A stretch of 64,000 bases of DNA from Pseudomonadota bacterium (GTDB lineage Bacteria; Pseudomonadota; Alphaproteobacteria; SHVP01), in assembly GCA_027622715.1 (NCBI GenBank), contig JAQBYN010000004.1, positions 61,702-125,701 on the forward strand. Reading direction: 5' to 3'. Below, piece after piece: positions 28,953 to 40,595 of the stretch; positions within the stretch are counted from its first letter, which is position 1; the number at the start of each line of letters is the position of its first letter. Position numbers and translations under genes: made by a program. The notes beneath the pieces were generated by a model. It did not search any database. It was not told where the DNA came from and worked only from the letters and a program-made list of their open reading frames with translations.

Positions 28953-30388
28953 CCCGGCCCACCGATCTTCCGCTATGGACCGGCGCAGAAATCGTTGCCG
29001 CCACCGGTGGTGTTGTCTCCGGTGGCCATGATTGGCACGCAACCGGTGTCGCGATCGACAGTCGTACGACGCACGACGGCGATTTGTTTGTCGCCATCGC
29101 AGGGCCCAACCACGATGGTCACCGTTTTGTTGCCGATGCTTTTGCGCAAGGCGCATCCGCAGCAATCGTTCGGCACGACTTCGACGGGGCGACACCGCAG
29201 ATGCGGATCGTTCGAGTGGACGATCCGCTCGAAGCGTTGCGCCGTTTGGGTGTTGCCGCGCGCGCCCGCATGCAAGGCACCGTTGTTGCGGTCACCGGCA
29301 GTGTCGGTAAGACCGGCACCAAAGAAGCGTTGCGGGCGGCGCTGCACCGCCACCGGGCCACGCATGCCAGTACCGCGAGCCTCAACAATCATTGGGGCGT
29401 GCCGCTCAGCCTGGCACGCATGCCGCGCGACAGTGGTTACGCCGTGTTCGAAGTTGGCATGAACCACGCGGGTGAAATCGGTCCCCTGGCGCGGCTCATT
29501 CGGCCGCACGCGGCAATCGTCACGACGGTTGAACCGGTCCACCTTGAGTTCTTCGACTCGGTGACATCGATTGCCGATGCCAAGGCGGAAATATTTGAGG
29601 GTTTGGAGCGCGATGGTATCGCCGTCCTCAATCGGGACAACCCACATTTCGACCGCCTCGCCGCCGTAGCCCGCGCGTCCGGTGCGTCTCAAGTCGTTGG
29701 ATTTGGCGAGTCGGAAGCGGCCGATGCCCGGCTCATCAAGGCCGCGATGAACGAGAATTGCTCGTGCATTTCGGCTGACATATGCGGTCAGGCGATGACC
29801 TACAAAGTAGGTGCCCCAGGGCGTCATTGGGTGGTCAACAGCCTCGCGGTTCTCGCCGCGGTTAGTGCCGTCGGCGCAGACCTTGGACTTGCGGGCCTTG
29901 CGCTGGCGGAATTGTCGCCGCCTGAAGGACGCGGACAACGCACCGAAGTCGCCACGCGCGACGGATCGTTCCTCGTCATCGACGAGAGTTACAACGCCAA
30001 CCCCGCGTCAATGCGGGCGGCCATCGAACTACTAGGCGCGTCGCCGGTTGCACGGTCGGGCCGTCGTGTCGCGGTGCTTGGCGACATGCTTGAGATGGGT
30101 GCCGAAAGCCCGTCCTTTCACGCAGCCTTGGCGCATTCCATCGCCTCGGCCGGTGTCGATCTGGTCTTTTGTTGCGGCGCCAATATGAAAGCTTTGGCCG
30201 ACGCTCTGCCCGTCGCGCTGCTTGGCGGTTGGACCGAGGATTCGGCGCAATTGAGCGACACCGTGGTAGGGGCCGCGCGACCGGGCGACGTGTTCATGGT
30301 CAAAGGCTCCCTTGGCAGTCGGATGGCACCGATCGTTCAAGCCCTCAAAGAACTCGACCGCGCGCCGCGTCGAGTCAACGGGGGCTGA
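28949..30388 (+). CDS. murF: UDP-MurNAc-tripeptide:D-Ala-D-Ala ligase
   Basis: A 479-residue Mur ligase with N-terminal substrate domain ([15 protein letters not shown]), ATP loop [10 protein letters not shown], the [16 protein letters not shown] block and a C-terminal [15 protein letters not shown]. It adds the D-Ala-D-Ala dipeptide (made by Ddl, encoded downstream) to complete the pentapeptide. Two bases separate its stop from mraY, one of the few non-overlapping joints in the cluster. Confidence 0.95.
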   Translation: MTRPTDLPLWTGAEIVAATGGVVSGGHDWHATGVAIDSRTTHDGDLFVAIAGPNHDGHRFVADAFAQGASAAIVRHDFDGATPQMRIVRVDDPLEALRRLGVAARARMQGTVVAVTGSVGKTGTKEALRAALHRHRATHASTASLNNHWGVPLSLARMPRDSGYAVFEVGMNHAGEIGPLARLIRPHAAIVTTVEPVHLEFFDSVTSIADAKAEIFEGLERDGIAVLNRDNPHFDRLAAVARASGASQVVGFGESEAADARLIKAAMNENCSCISADICGQAMTYKVGAPGRHWVVNSLAVLAAVSAVGADLGLAGLALAELSPPEGRGQRTEVATRDGSFLVIDESYNANPASMRAAIELLGASPVARSGRRVAVLGDMLEMGAESPSFHAALAHSIASAGVDLVFCCGANMKALADALPVALLGGWTEDSAQLSDTVVGAARPGDVFMVKGSLGSRMAPIVQALKELDRAPRRVNGG

Positions 30389-30390
30389 GG

Positions 30391-31479
30391 ATGCTGTTTA
30401 ACTTTCTCGCGCCACTCGCTGACGATTTCGGAATATTTAATCTGTTCCGCTTTCTCACCTTTCGTACCGGCGGCGCGGTCATGACCGCCATGATCTTGAG
30501 TTTTCTCCTTGGGCCGATGTTGATCCGGCGGTTGCGTAAAATGCAGCGGACCGGGCAGCCCATTCGCGACGACGGGCCGGGCAGCCACCTCATCAGCAAA
30601 AAAGGCACGCCGACAATGGGGGGGTTCCTGATTCTCCTCAGCTTCGGTGTCTCCACCTTGCTGTGGGCGGACCTCAGCAATGGATTCGTGTGGGCGGCGC
30701 TCCTGGTTACGCTGGGATTTGGCGCCGTCGGCTTCGTCGACGATTACCTAAAAGTCACCCGCAAGAGCCATCGCGGCGTGCCGGGCCGGATCAAGCTTCT
30801 GGTCGAGGTGGGCATCGCGCTCGTTGCGACGATTTGGATCATGCGGCTCATGAGTGGTCCGCTCGATAGCGGCCTAGCCGTACCGTTCTTTAAGGATGTC
30901 CTGGTCAATCTGGGTTGGCTGTTCGCGCCCTTTGCAGTCTTCGTCATGGTCGGCGCGTCAAACGCGGTGAACCTCACGGACGGGCTTGATGGTTTGGCGA
31001 TTGTGCCGGTCATGATTGCCGCCGCGTCGTATGCGTTGATTGCCTACCTTGTCGGCAACGCGGTGTTCTCCAGCTACCTCCAGATTCACAGCGTGCCGGG
31101 CGCCGGCGAACTTGCGGTGTTTTGTGGTGCATTGATCGGTGGGGGTCTTGGTTTTCTCTGGTTCAACGCGCCGCCTGCGAGTGTCTTTATGGGTGATACC
31201 GGCAGCCTGTCGATGGGCGGTGCCCTGGGCGTCGTTGCGGTGGTGACCAAACACGAACTGGTACTCGGGGTCATCGGCGGTTTGTTTGTCCTCGAGACTG
31301 TCTCGGTGATGGTCCAGGTCGCGTCGTTCAAACTGACCGGCAAACGCGTCTTTCGCATGGCGCCTTTGCACCATCACTACGAGGAAAAAGGCTGGGCCGA
31401 AGCGACCATTGTGATTCGCTTTTGGATCATTGCCGTCATCCTCGCTCTTATCGGCTTGTCCACGTTGAAGCTCAGATGA
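30391..31479 (+). CDS. mraY: Phospho-MurNAc-pentapeptide transferase
   Basis: A 362-residue polytopic membrane enzyme (about ten helices) that transfers phospho-MurNAc-pentapeptide to undecaprenyl phosphate, giving lipid I. Catalytic and substrate blocks seen are [27 protein letters not shown] and [13 protein letters not shown] (the HHH loop). The chosen ATG gives the usual N-terminus [13 protein letters not shown]. It overlaps murD by ATGA. Confidence 0.96.
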   Translation: MLFNFLAPLADDFGIFNLFRFLTFRTGGAVMTAMILSFLLGPMLIRRLRKMQRTGQPIRDDGPGSHLISKKGTPTMGGFLILLSFGVSTLLWADLSNGFVWAALLVTLGFGAVGFVDDYLKVTRKSHRGVPGRIKLLVEVGIALVATIWIMRLMSGPLDSGLAVPFFKDVLVNLGWLFAPFAVFVMVGASNAVNLTDGLDGLAIVPVMIAAASYALIAYLVGNAVFSSYLQIHSVPGAGELAVFCGALIGGGLGFLWFNAPPASVFMGDTGSLSMGGALGVVAVVTKHELVLGVIGGLFVLETVSVMVQVASFKLTGKRVFRMAPLHHHYEEKGWAEATIVIRFWIIAVILALIGLSTLKLR

Positions 31480-32867
31480 TCGCGCTCTCGACATACGCCG
31501 GGCGCACTGTTGCCGTTCTCGGGCTTGCCCGCAGCGGCTCGGCCGCAGTGCGCGCGCTGACGGCGTCGTCGGCCAATGTGATCGCGTGGGATGACAACGA
31601 AGACAGGCGCAACGAAAACGCCGGGGCAGGTGTCCTGCTTTCGAACCTTAGTAAATGTCATTTTGACAACATCGATGCATTGGTTCTCAGCCCCGGCGTT
31701 CCCTTTACCCACCCCACCCCGCATCCTGCGGTCCGCAATGCGCAAGCAGCCGGCGTCAAAGTTATCGGTGATGTCGAACTTTTTGCCATGTCGCAACCGA
31801 CCGCAAAAGTTGTTGGCGTAACGGGCACAAACGGGAAGTCGACAACGACCGCCCTGATTGGCTATTTGCTCGCAGCGGCGGGGCGTTCGGTTGAGGTGGG
31901 TGGCAATATCGGCCGGCCGGTGCTCGACTGCGCGCGGCTCGATGCTCAGGGCACCTACGTCGTCGAGTTGTCGTCATATCAAATCGACCTTGCCCCCTCA
32001 CTGGTGTGTGACGTCGCGGTCCTGATCAATATCAGCAGCGACCATCTCGATCGCCACGGCGATATGGCGGGCTACGTCGCCGTGAAGCGCCGCATATTTA
32101 ACGGGCAAACCGGAGCCAAAGCCGCGGTTGTTGGCGTCGACGACGATCATTGCCGGGCGACCTATCAATGGTTGAAGGACCAGGGCCACGCCAACGTCGT
32201 CCCCATCGCCGTCGGTCGCGCCCTTGAGGAAGGGGTCTTTGTCCAAGGCGGCGTGCTCAACGATCGAATCGCGGGCGACGCCGGCACAGTTGATTTGAGT
32301 GGCATCAAGACATTGCGCGGGGCGCACAATTGGCAAAACGTCGCCGCGGCATATGCGGCCGTGCGATCCATTGGCCTAAGTCGCGACGATATAGCGCGCG
32401 CGCTACCCGGGTTTCCCGGCTTGCTGCACCGGATGGAGAGCGTCGCCGTCATCAACGGTGTCGAATACATTAACGACAGCAAGGCGACGAACGCCGACGC
32501 GGCGGCCCGCGCCCTGGCCACCTTTGACGACATCTACTGGATCGCTGGCGGACGCGGCAAACAAGGCGGCTATGCAGCCCTTGAACCTTATCTGTCGCGC
32601 GTCCGCCGCGCCTATCTGATTGGCGAGGCGGCACCGTCCATAGCAGCAGCGTTGGGCAATCGGACGGACGTTGTGCAGACCAAAACGCTGGCGCGGGCCG
32701 TCGAAGCGGCCGCGCGCGATGCGACGCAAGACGGTGCCGGTGGCCGACGCTCGGTCGTGCTGCTATCGCCGGCCTGCGCGTCTTTCGACCAGTTTGCCGA
32801 CTATGAGGCCCGCGGTGAGGCTTTCCGTACCCTCGTGTCGGGCATCGCCTCCGGAGGTCCGGCATGA
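31476..32867 (+). CDS. murD: UDP-MurNAc-L-alanine:D-glutamate ligase
   Basis: A 463-residue Mur ligase. The N-terminal Rossmann part has [14 protein letters not shown], the ATP loop is [11 protein letters not shown], followed by ELSSYQID and DHLDRHGDM. It adds D-glutamate as second residue of the stem peptide. Start ATG 31476 overlaps the mraY stop. The end overlaps ftsW (32864-32867). Confidence 0.95.
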   Translation: MIALSTYAGRTVAVLGLARSGSAAVRALTASSANVIAWDDNEDRRNENAGAGVLLSNLSKCHFDNIDALVLSPGVPFTHPTPHPAVRNAQAAGVKVIGDVELFAMSQPTAKVVGVTGTNGKSTTTALIGYLLAAAGRSVEVGGNIGRPVLDCARLDAQGTYVVELSSYQIDLAPSLVCDVAVLINISSDHLDRHGDMAGYVAVKRRIFNGQTGAKAAVVGVDDDHCRATYQWLKDQGHANVVPIAVGRALEEGVFVQGGVLNDRIAGDAGTVDLSGIKTLRGAHNWQNVAAAYAAVRSIGLSRDDIARALPGFPGLLHRMESVAVINGVEYINDSKATNADAAARALATFDDIYWIAGGRGKQGGYAALEPYLSRVRRAYLIGEAAPSIAAALGNRTDVVQTKTLARAVEAAARDATQDGAGGRRSVVLLSPACASFDQFADYEARGEAFRTLVSGIASGGPA

Positions 32868-34063
32868 TCGATTTCGGACGCACAGATCGCAGTGTCGTCG
32901 GCCGGTGGTGGTGGACCGTCGATCGTTGGACGCTTCTCGTCCTGCTGCTGACGATGGCCGTGGGCGTGTTCCTGATAATGGCCGCAAGTCCCGCGGTCGC
33001 CGACCGAATCGGTTTGGAATCGTTTCACTTCGTGCGGCGCCAGATTCTGTTTCTGGTGCCGGCGCTTCTTGCGCTGTTCGGCATGTCTCTTCTTCCGGTT
33101 TTGTGGGTACGCCGCATCGCGGTGGTCGGCTTCGTCCTGTCCTTGGTTCTGCTGGTCGGCACGCTGATCGGCGGCGACAGCATCAAGGGCGCGCGCCGGT
33201 GGCTCGATTTCGGCGGCTTCCTATTGCAGCCCTCGGAGTTTGCCAAGCCCACCTTTGCAGTATTTGCCGCATGGATGTTGTCGCAACGGGTGACGCAGCC
33301 GGGGTTCCCGGGCTACACCTTCGCGACCGTCGCGGCAGCGATCCTCATCGGCCTCCTGCTTCTTCAACCCGATGTCGGCATGACGCTGGTCGTCGCGTGC
33401 GTCTGGGTCGCCCAGATGTTCCTCGCCGGTATTCCCTTGTTTGTCGTGGCCGTGATTGCGGCCGTTGGGGCGGTCGGCGCGATCGGCGCCTACGCGCTGT
33501 TTCCCCACGTTGCGGCGCGGATCGATCGTTTTCTCGATCCGTCGAGTGGCGACACCTTTCAGATCGACGCATCTCTCAATGCGTTCGGTAACGGCGGGTT
33601 GTTCGGAACCGGACCGGGCGAGGGGATCGTCAAATCGATCCTTCCCGATGCCCACGCGGACTTCATCTTCGCCGTTGCTGGCGAAGAGCTCGGCCTGTTC
33701 GCGTCGCTCGCCGTCGTCATCTTGTTTGCCTTCTTGGTGTTGCGTGGGCTGGTTCGGCTTTTGCGGGAAAGCGATCTGTTCGTTGTTCTCGCCAGCGCCG
33801 GCATATTGGTTCAGATCGGTCTCCAGGCTGTGATCAATATGGGGGTCAATGTTCGATTGCTGCCGGCGAAAGGGATGACCCTCCCGTTCATAAGCTACGG
33901 GGGGTCGAGTTTGTTGGCGTTGGCAATCGGCATGGGCTTCGTTCTTGCCTTGACCCGGCGACGCCCCGGGGTCGCCACGATGAACGCCAACCGGTCCGTC
34001 ATTTCACGCGCTCAAGTGACCGGCGTGGCCGGAATACCTATCTCGCAAGGGGGCGCGTCATGA
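32864..34063 (+). CDS. ftsW: Septal peptidoglycan polymerase FtsW (SEDS family)
   Basis: A 399-residue SEDS membrane protein with about ten helices. Family blocks seen: GARRWLDFGGFLLQPSEFAKP, LLLQPDVGMTLV, HADFIFAVAGEELG and the end LLPAKGMTLPFISYGGSS. It polymerises lipid II glycan strands at the septum with FtsI. The N-terminus is cytoplasmic and basic. Overlaps with murD and murG are both ATGA. Confidence 0.95.
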   Translation: MIDFGRTDRSVVGRWWWTVDRWTLLVLLLTMAVGVFLIMAASPAVADRIGLESFHFVRRQILFLVPALLALFGMSLLPVLWVRRIAVVGFVLSLVLLVGTLIGGDSIKGARRWLDFGGFLLQPSEFAKPTFAVFAAWMLSQRVTQPGFPGYTFATVAAAILIGLLLLQPDVGMTLVVACVWVAQMFLAGIPLFVVAVIAAVGAVGAIGAYALFPHVAARIDRFLDPSSGDTFQIDASLNAFGNGGLFGTGPGEGIVKSILPDAHADFIFAVAGEELGLFASLAVVILFAFLVLRGLVRLLRESDLFVVLASAGILVQIGLQAVINMGVNVRLLPAKGMTLPFISYGGSSLLALAIGMGFVLALTRRRPGVATMNANRSVISRAQVTGVAGIPISQGGAS

Positions 34064-35199
34064 GCGGACGCACCATCGTACTTGCCGCCGGCGGAACCGG
34101 CGGCCACCTGTTTCCTGCCGAAGCACTTGCGCGGGAAATGCTAGAGCGTGGTCATCGTCTCGTCCTCGTTACCGATCGTCGGGGCGCGGGACACAGCCAC
34201 ACGCTCGCCAATCTTGAAACCCACATCGTTCGTGCCGGCACCCTTGCCGGTAGCGTGGGCAAGAAGATCGGCGGGCTCACGAATGTCGTAGCGGGGGTCT
34301 TCCAAGCGCGAGCCCTCCTCCCCCGGCTGCAGCCTCATGCTGTGGTCGGTTTCGGCGGCTATCCCTCCCTGCCAACCATGTTAGCCGCAGCACGCTTGGG
34401 AACCCCCGCTACGATACATGAACAAAATGCGGTGCTCGGCCGCGTCAATCGCCTGTTGGCGCCACGCGTCAAGGCAATCGCGCTTTCTTTTGCGCGAACC
34501 GAACGGCTTGATGGTAAGGATCGGGCCGGCGCCGTCGTCACCGGGAATCCGGTCCGGCCCGACGTTCTGAGATACCGCGACCGTCCTTACCGTGGCCCAG
34601 ACGCTGCGGGTCCGATAAGGCTCCTAGTTTTTGGCGGCAGCCAGGGCGCGAACGTCTTTTCGAGTGTGGTGCCGGCGGCTCTTGGCGCACTGGATGAGCC
34701 GCTGCGCAAGCGCCTCCAGGTTGTCCAACAATGCCGCATCGAAGATCTCGACGTCGTCCGCCGCGCGTATGCCGACGCCGGGGTTGCGGCTGACCTTGGA
34801 ACCTTCTTCGACGATCTGCCGAACCGGATGGCCGAGGCGCACTTGGTCATCGCGCGGGCCGGGGCGTCGACGGTGTTTGAACTCGCCGCGATGGGGCGCC
34901 CGGCGCTGTTGGTGCCCTATCCCCATGCAACAGATGACCATCAGACCGCGAACGCCAACGCGTTCAGCGAGACTGGCGCCGGTTGGACCATTCAGCAGTC
35001 GTCGTTCGGGTCAGCCGACCTGTTTGGACGCCTCAACGCGTTGCTGGCGGTGCCGCATTACCTCGAGCAGGCGGCGGCAGCCGCAAAGCGCTTTGGTGTG
35101 CCGGATGCCGCATCCCGGCTCGCCGATCTTGTCGAATCCCTTGCCGGAACCAACGGCGAGAGCGCTGGGCAACGCTTTGCACAAGGGGCGGCTGCATGA
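34060..35199 (+). CDS. murG: UDP-GlcNAc:lipid I N-acetylglucosaminyltransferase
   Basis: A 379-residue GT-B glycosyltransferase at the inner face of the membrane that makes lipid II. It has the N-terminal glycine loop [52 protein letters not shown], and the UDP-binding [24 protein letters not shown] region. Length slightly above average because of a short C-terminal tail. Coupled to ftsW and murC. Confidence 0.96.
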   Translation: MSGRTIVLAAGGTGGHLFPAEALAREMLERGHRLVLVTDRRGAGHSHTLANLETHIVRAGTLAGSVGKKIGGLTNVVAGVFQARALLPRLQPHAVVGFGGYPSLPTMLAAARLGTPATIHEQNAVLGRVNRLLAPRVKAIALSFARTERLDGKDRAGAVVTGNPVRPDVLRYRDRPYRGPDAAGPIRLLVFGGSQGANVFSSVVPAALGALDEPLRKRLQVVQQCRIEDLDVVRRAYADAGVAADLGTFFDDLPNRMAEAHLVIARAGASTVFELAAMGRPALLVPYPHATDDHQTANANAFSETGAGWTIQQSSFGSADLFGRLNALLAVPHYLEQAAAAAKRFGVPDAASRLADLVESLAGTNGESAGQRFAQGAAA

Positions 35200-36632
35200 A
35201 GCAACTTCCCCTCGATATCGGGATCATCCATTTCGTCGGCATCGGCGGCATTGGCATGAGCGGCATCGCCGAAGTCATGCATAGCCTCGGCTACAAGGTC
35301 CAAGGCAGCGACCTCGCCGATAGCGCCAATGTCGTGCGCCTCCGCGCCCTTGGCATCACCATCTCGAAGGGGCATGCCGAAGCCAATCTTGGCGAAGCCC
35401 GGGTCGTCGTCGTGTCGACAGCGGTCAAGGCCGACAACCCCGAGGTCGTGGCCGCCCGCCATGCCTTCATCCCGGTCGTCCGCCGGGCCGAAATGCTTGC
35501 CGAACTGATGCGGTTCAAATGGTCGGTCGCGGTCGGCGGCACCCACGGTAAAACGACAACGACATCGTTGATCGCCGCCATGCTCGATGCCGCCTCATTC
35601 GATCCCACGGTGATCAATGGCGGCATCATCAATGCGTACAACACGAATGCGCGGCTCGGCACCGGTGAGTGGATGGTGGTGGAGGCCGACGAATCCGACG
35701 GCACTTTTGTCAAACTCCCGGCCACCGTCGCGGTTGTCACCAACATCGATCCTGAACATCTCGACTTCTATGGCGACTTCGATACTGCGCGGCGCGCCTA
35801 TCAGACGTTCGTCGAAAACATTCCGTTCTACGGTTTTGCCGCTTTGTGCGTCGATCATCCCGAAGTGCAGGCGCTGTGCGGCCGCATTAGCGACCGCAAG
35901 ATAATTACGTATGGCCTCAGTCCTCTGGCCGACGTTCGCGCCGAGCGAATCGTATTTTCCGATCTGGGCACAACGTTCGATGTCGCGATCAATGATCGCG
36001 TTCGCGGCACGCAACGAGTAATCAAAGGCGTGCGCCTGAATATGCCCGGCGCGCACAACGTACAAAACGCGCTGTCGGCTTTTGTCGTGGCCAACGAGAT
36101 GGGCATCGCCGACGACATCGCGCGCGGCGCGCTCAAAGATTTCCGCGGGGTCAAACGCCGCTTTACCATTGTCGGGACCGGCGGCGGGGTCACGGTGGTG
36201 GACGACTACGCGCACCATCCGGTTGAGATTGCGGCGGTTCTCAAAGCCGCGCGTGACATGGGCCGCGACCGTGTCATCACCGTGGTCCAACCGCACCGTT
36301 ATTCTCGGTTGCGCGATTTGTTCGACGATTTCTGCACCTGTTTCAACAACGCCGACACCGTGATCGTCGCTGACGTCTACCCGGCCGGCGAAACCCCAAT
36401 CGAGGGGTATGACCGCGATACGTTGATCGAGGGTCTGCGGCGCCATGGTCATCGCCATGCCGTGGCGCTGTCGGACGAGGCCGCCCTCGCCGACGTTGTC
36501 GCTGAGCACGCTCGGGCCGGCGATCTCGTGATCTGTATGGGTGCGGGCAACGTCACCGCCTGGGCACAACGCTTGCCGGCGGAATTGTCGGCCCGTCTGC
36601 CCGAGCCCGGTTTGCGCGAGGTCGGGACATGA
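35196..36632 (+). CDS. murC: UDP-MurNAc:L-alanine ligase
   Basis: A 478-residue Mur ligase with the start [15 protein letters not shown], the ATP loop [23 protein letters not shown], and [15 protein letters not shown] in the C-terminal half. It adds the first residue, L-Ala, to UDP-MurNAc. Start ATG 35196 overlaps the murG stop; a longer in-frame reading exists inside murG but lacks homology-like features. Overlap with murB at 36629-36632. Confidence 0.95.
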   Translation: MKQLPLDIGIIHFVGIGGIGMSGIAEVMHSLGYKVQGSDLADSANVVRLRALGITISKGHAEANLGEARVVVVSTAVKADNPEVVAARHAFIPVVRRAEMLAELMRFKWSVAVGGTHGKTTTTSLIAAMLDAASFDPTVINGGIINAYNTNARLGTGEWMVVEADESDGTFVKLPATVAVVTNIDPEHLDFYGDFDTARRAYQTFVENIPFYGFAALCVDHPEVQALCGRISDRKIITYGLSPLADVRAERIVFSDLGTTFDVAINDRVRGTQRVIKGVRLNMPGAHNVQNALSAFVVANEMGIADDIARGALKDFRGVKRRFTIVGTGGGVTVVDDYAHHPVEIAAVLKAARDMGRDRVITVVQPHRYSRLRDLFDDFCTCFNNADTVIVADVYPAGETPIEGYDRDTLIEGLRRHGHRHAVALSDEAALADVVAEHARAGDLVICMGAGNVTAWAQRLPAELSARLPEPGLREVGT

Positions 36633-37573
36633 GCGCCGCGACCAAAACCGTATCGTTGTTCGATCGGCTGCCGCCGATTCGCGGCGCTTATCGCGTCAAC
36701 TACCCGCTGTCGCGCATCACCTGGTTCAAGGTGGGCGGCGTCGCGGATGTCTTGATCCGGCCCGCCGATGCCGACGATCTTGCGGCGTTTCTGATGGCCT
36801 GTCCGCCCGACATACCGCTGACCATTCTAGGAGTTGGGTCCAATATCCTGGTGCGTGACGGTGGCATTCGCGGCGTGGTCGTACGACTCGGCCGAGGCTT
36901 TAGCGATATCGTCGTCGAGGGGACACGGATTGACGCCGGCGCCGGTGCGCTCGATATCAACATTGCCCGCCTCGCTGCCGAATCCAGCCTTGCTGGGTTG
37001 GAATTCCTGTCCGGCATACCCGGCACGATTGGCGGCGCCGTGCGGATGAATGCCGGCGCCTACGGCGGCGACCTCGGCAGCGTTCTCGACTCTGTGACGA
37101 TCCTCGATCGCACCGGGCAAGTCGCAACGCTCACTGCCGCCGACCTTGATTTTGCCTACCGACAATCACGACTCCCGCCCCAGGCGTTGGTGATTTCCTG
37201 TGCACTTTCCAGTTCGCCGGGCGAGCCCAAAGAAATTCGTAACCGTATGGCCGAGATTCGACAGGCCCGCGAAGCGACACAGCCGGTACGCACGCGTACC
37301 GGTGGCAGCACCTTTCGCAATCCCGGCGGTCCCAACGGCGATGCCCCGCGCGCATGGGAACTCATCGACGCAGCCGGCTGCCGTGGTCTCACCCGCGGCG
37401 GTGCCATGGTGTCGCCGCTCCATTGCAACTTCCTTGAGAACGTCGGGCAGGCTACCGCCACCGATCTCGAGGCCTTGGGCGAAGAAGTCCGCCAGCGCGT
37501 TGCGGATCACAGCGGCATTCTTTTGCAATGGGAAATTGAGCGGCTCGGCGACCCCGTGCGGGGGGCCGTATGA
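36629..37573 (+). CDS. murB: UDP-N-acetylenolpyruvoylglucosamine reductase
   Basis: A 314-residue FAD enzyme reducing UDP-GlcNAc-enolpyruvate to UDP-MurNAc with NADPH. Seen are the FAD-binding [40 protein letters not shown], the catalytic-serine region [10 protein letters not shown], and the late Asn/Glu region HCNFLENVG. MurA, the preceding step, is not in this window. Coupled by ATGA on both sides. Confidence 0.95.
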   Translation: MSAATKTVSLFDRLPPIRGAYRVNYPLSRITWFKVGGVADVLIRPADADDLAAFLMACPPDIPLTILGVGSNILVRDGGIRGVVVRLGRGFSDIVVEGTRIDAGAGALDINIARLAAESSLAGLEFLSGIPGTIGGAVRMNAGAYGGDLGSVLDSVTILDRTGQVATLTAADLDFAYRQSRLPPQALVISCALSSSPGEPKEIRNRMAEIRQAREATQPVRTRTGGSTFRNPGGPNGDAPRAWELIDAAGCRGLTRGGAMVSPLHCNFLENVGQATATDLEALGEEVRQRVADHSGILLQWEIERLGDPVRGAV

Positions 37574-38478
37574 GCAAGCATGTCGCGGTCCTTAAAGGCG
37601 GCTGGTCCGCCGAGCGTGCGGTCTCCCTGGTCAGCGGGTCATCCGTTGCCGAGGCGCTGCGCGGCCGTGGTTACCGCGTCACCGAAATCGACGTCGATCG
37701 CAAGGTCGCGCGGCATCTCGAGATCGCCAAGCCGGATGTTGTCTTCAACGCCTTGCATGGCCGGGTCGGCGAAGACGGCGCGATCCAAGGGTTACTCGAA
37801 GTTCTCGGCTTGCCCTACACCCATTCCGGCGTTCTTGCGTCAGCCATGGCAATGGACAAACCAACCGCGAAGAAGATTTTCGAGCGCGCCGGAATCCGCT
37901 GCACCGAGGGTCGCGTCATGAGCCGCGCTGACTTTCGCAACGGCAAGGCCCCGTCGCCGCCCTACGTGGTCAAACCCCTCAATGAAGGGTCGAGCGTCGG
38001 CGTTCGCGTCGTGCTTGAAGGCGACAATACCCGCCCGCTCGACGACACATGGGATTTTGGCGAAACCGTCCTGGTCGAAGACTACGTGCCGGGTCGGGAA
38101 GTAACAGTGGCGGTTCTTGGCGACCGGGCTCTCGGCGTGACTGAAATCCGCTCAGAGCACCGTTTCTTCGACTACGACGCCAAGTACGAAAAGGGCGAGG
38201 CGGTTCATCTGTTACCGGCGCCACTACCGGAAAAGACCTATGCCGAGGCACTCGACACCGCCTTGTCGGCACATGACTCGTTGGGCTGTCGCGGGCTCTC
38301 TCGGGCGGATTTTCGCTACGACGACACGACCGGGGAGGGCGCTCTCTATCTGATGGAAGTCAACACCCAGCCCGGTCTGACCCCGGTCTCACTCGCGCCC
38401 GAGATTGCCGCCCACGCGGGTATCGATTTTGGCGACTTGGTCGAGTGGCTGATTGACGACGCGGGGTGTGGCCGATGA
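37570..38478 (+). CDS. ddl: D-alanine--D-alanine ligase
   Basis: A 302-residue ATP-grasp enzyme joining two D-Ala for MurF. Family blocks: VAVLKGGWSAERAVSL, FNALHGRVGEDGAIQGLLE, GLPYTHSGVLASA and the C-terminal MEVNTQPGLTPVSLAPE. It is the D-Ala-D-Ala type by position and motif; nothing suggests a D-Lac enzyme. Coupled to murB and ftsQ by ATGA. Confidence 0.95.
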   Translation: MSKHVAVLKGGWSAERAVSLVSGSSVAEALRGRGYRVTEIDVDRKVARHLEIAKPDVVFNALHGRVGEDGAIQGLLEVLGLPYTHSGVLASAMAMDKPTAKKIFERAGIRCTEGRVMSRADFRNGKAPSPPYVVKPLNEGSSVGVRVVLEGDNTRPLDDTWDFGETVLVEDYVPGREVTVAVLGDRALGVTEIRSEHRFFDYDAKYEKGEAVHLLPAPLPEKTYAEALDTALSAHDSLGCRGLSRADFRYDDTTGEGALYLMEVNTQPGLTPVSLAPEIAAHAGIDFGDLVEWLIDDAGCGR

Positions 38479-39317
38479 CTCCGCGCCGTAGCTCGAAACT
38501 CACCTTGCCCAGCTGGATCGCTTTTTGCCTCCGGCACCGCCGCCGTTTGCTCCGAAGCGCCGCGGTGCTCGCCGTGGTTGGTGCCATCGGCGTGCCGACA
38601 GTTTGGTTGACCGTTTTAGGCGGCGCCGAGATCGTGGCCGAGGCCGCAAAGACCTCTTTCGTTGCGGCGTCGCGCGCTACCGGTTTATCGGTGCGCGAGA
38701 TCCGGTTGTCCGGGCGACGCAATGCCGATCGAACCGCGCTGATGGCAGCGATTGGGGTCGCCCGCGATGCACCGATTCTTGCCGTTGACTTGGCTCGTTT
38801 GCGCGCGCGGATCGAGAATGTGGGCTGGGTCGAACAAGCGCGGGTCTCGCGGCGTCTCCCCGATGTCCTGGAAATCCAGATTGACGAACGGATACCCTTC
38901 GCCCGCTGGCAGCACGAGGGCCGCCTCGTCGTGATCGATCACGACGGCGTCGTCATCACCGAACATCAACCGGAGTCCTACGCGGAACTCCCCCTGGTCG
39001 TCGGTCCGGATGCCGCTGAAGAGGCCGCTCCGCTTATTGACATGATGGCGAGCGATCCTGGGCTGTTGGCTCGGGTAACGGCCGCCGTTCGCGTCGGCGG
39101 CCGGCGGTGGAACCTCACACTCGACAATGGCATCGACGTACTTCTGCCGGAGGACGCCACGGATGCGGCGTGGCGCCGGCTGGGCGCGTTGCATAGGTCC
39201 GACAAAATCCTCGAGCGCGACGTCACTGTCATTGATCTGCGGGTCGAGGACCGAGTTTTTCTGAAGCTGCCACCGGAAACGGCGGCACGGGTCCGTGACC
39301 CGGGTGAAAGTACCTAA
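38475..39317 (+). CDS. ftsQ: Cell division protein FtsQ
   Basis: A 280-residue bitopic protein: basic cytoplasmic N-terminus, one membrane helix (about residues 34-55), a POTRA domain (VREIRLSGRRNADRTALM, then VGWVEQARVSRRLPDVLEIQIDER, split here for length) and a C-terminal beta domain with WNLTLDNGIDVLLPE. FtsQ scaffolds the FtsQLB complex. Start ATG 38475 overlaps the ddl stop. Confidence 0.93.
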   Translation: MTPRRSSKLTLPSWIAFCLRHRRRLLRSAAVLAVVGAIGVPTVWLTVLGGAEIVAEAAKTSFVAASRATGLSVREIRLSGRRNADRTALMAAIGVARDAPILAVDLARLRARIENVGWVEQARVSRRLPDVLEIQIDERIPFARWQHEGRLVVIDHDGVVITEHQPESYAELPLVVGPDAAEEAAPLIDMMASDPGLLARVTAAVRVGGRRWNLTLDNGIDVLLPEDATDAAWRRLGALHRSDKILERDVTVIDLRVEDRVFLKLPPETAARVRDPGEST

Positions 39318-39321
39318 GCAT

Positions 39322-40569
39322 ATGGCAACCGGTCGCAGTCAGATCATCGCAGCCTTAGACCTTGGAAGTTCCAAGGTGTGCTGCTTCATCGCCCGAGTCG
39401 TGGGTGACGACACCATACGCATTATCGGGATCGGCCATCAGGTATCGCGCGGCGTCAAGGCTGGCGCGGTCGTTGACATGGAGCGTGCTGAGGAGTCGGT
39501 GCGTGCCGCGGTTGATGCCGCCGAACGCATGGCGGGCGAGACGGTGCGCGAAGTCCATGTTGCAATGTCGGCGGGACGGCCGATGTCGCATACCGTGGGT
39601 GTCGAGGTCGCCGTCGCCGGTCACGCGATTGGCGATCACGATCTGCGGCGCGTTTTGCAGCAGGGCCGCCCAGAAGAGGAAGATCCGGAGCGCGAGGTTT
39701 TGCATTCGCTGCCCCTCGGATTCACTATCGATGGGTCGTCCGGTGTGCGCGACCCACGCGGCATGTTCGGTGCGCGGCTCGGCGTCGATATCAATGTCGT
39801 GACAGTCGCCAGCGGACCTCTGCGTAATCTCTCGTTATGCGTTGAACGCGGTCACCTTCAGGCAGCGAGCATGTCGTTGGCGCCATATGCGTCTGGCATG
39901 GCCTGCCTTGTCGAGGACGAAATGCGGCTCGGCGTCACGGTCATCGATATGGGCGCCGGGACCACCACCATGGCGGTATTCAAAGACGGTGAAATGGTCT
40001 TCGCCGACTCGATACCGCTTGGTGGACGACACGTGACCAATGATGTGGCGCGCGGCTTAGCAACGCCGACGGTTCACGCGGAACGTCTCAAGACACTTTT
40101 TGCGAGCGTGATCCCGGGTCCATCCGATGACCGCGATACAATCGACGTGCCGATTGTCGGTGAAACCGACGATGGCGCCGTGACGCAGGTGTCACGCTCA
40201 ATGCTCGTCGGGATCGTCCGGCCTCGCATTGAAGAAACCCTTGAACTCGTGCGCGACCGTTTGCAGGCATCGGGTATTGCCCGATCGGTCGGGCGCCGGG
40301 TCGTTCTGACCGGCGGCGCCAGCCAGCTCCAAGGAATCCGCGAGCTGGCGGCCAGGGTCCTGGACAAACAGGTCCGCCTGGGTCGCCCGATTCGCGTAGG
40401 CGGCCTTGCCGAAGCCACTGGTGGGCCCGCGTTTTCGACATGCGCCGGGCTGCTCAGTCTGGCGGTACGCCGGCAACTGCCGGCGATAGCGGACGTTGCC
40501 TCGATCGAACCGGCATTGGCGGGCGGCGCGATCTCGCGCATCGGCCGCTGGCTGGTAACGAATTTCTAG
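39322..40569 (+). CDS. ftsA: Cell division protein FtsA
   Basis: A 415-residue actin-like ATPase that tethers FtsZ to the membrane. It has the phosphate-1 motif AALDLGSSKVCCF, the 1C domain (about 85-165), VTVIDMGAGTTTMAVF and VVLTGGASQLQGI. The C-terminal amphipathic targeting helix is ISRIGRWLVTNF. I chose ATG 39322 (4 bases after ftsQ); a GTG at 39295 overlapping ftsQ by 23 bases would add nine residues and is possible. Confidence 0.92.
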   Translation: MATGRSQIIAALDLGSSKVCCFIARVVGDDTIRIIGIGHQVSRGVKAGAVVDMERAEESVRAAVDAAERMAGETVREVHVAMSAGRPMSHTVGVEVAVAGHAIGDHDLRRVLQQGRPEEEDPEREVLHSLPLGFTIDGSSGVRDPRGMFGARLGVDINVVTVASGPLRNLSLCVERGHLQAASMSLAPYASGMACLVEDEMRLGVTVIDMGAGTTTMAVFKDGEMVFADSIPLGGRHVTNDVARGLATPTVHAERLKTLFASVIPGPSDDRDTIDVPIVGETDDGAVTQVSRSMLVGIVRPRIEETLELVRDRLQASGIARSVGRRVVLTGGASQLQGIRELAARVLDKQVRLGRPIRVGGLAEATGGPAFSTCAGLLSLAVRRQLPAIADVASIEPALAGGAISRIGRWLVTNF

Positions 40570-40586
40570 CCGGCCATAGAAGCCGG
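40570..40586 (+). other. Small hairpin after ftsA
   Basis: CCGGC (40570-40574) and GCCGG (40582-40586) form a short GC stem with a seven-base loop directly after the ftsA stop. No T-run follows, so it is not a standard terminator; it may protect or attenuate the mRNA before ftsZ. Confidence 0.3.
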
Positions 40587-40595
40587 AACGGAACG

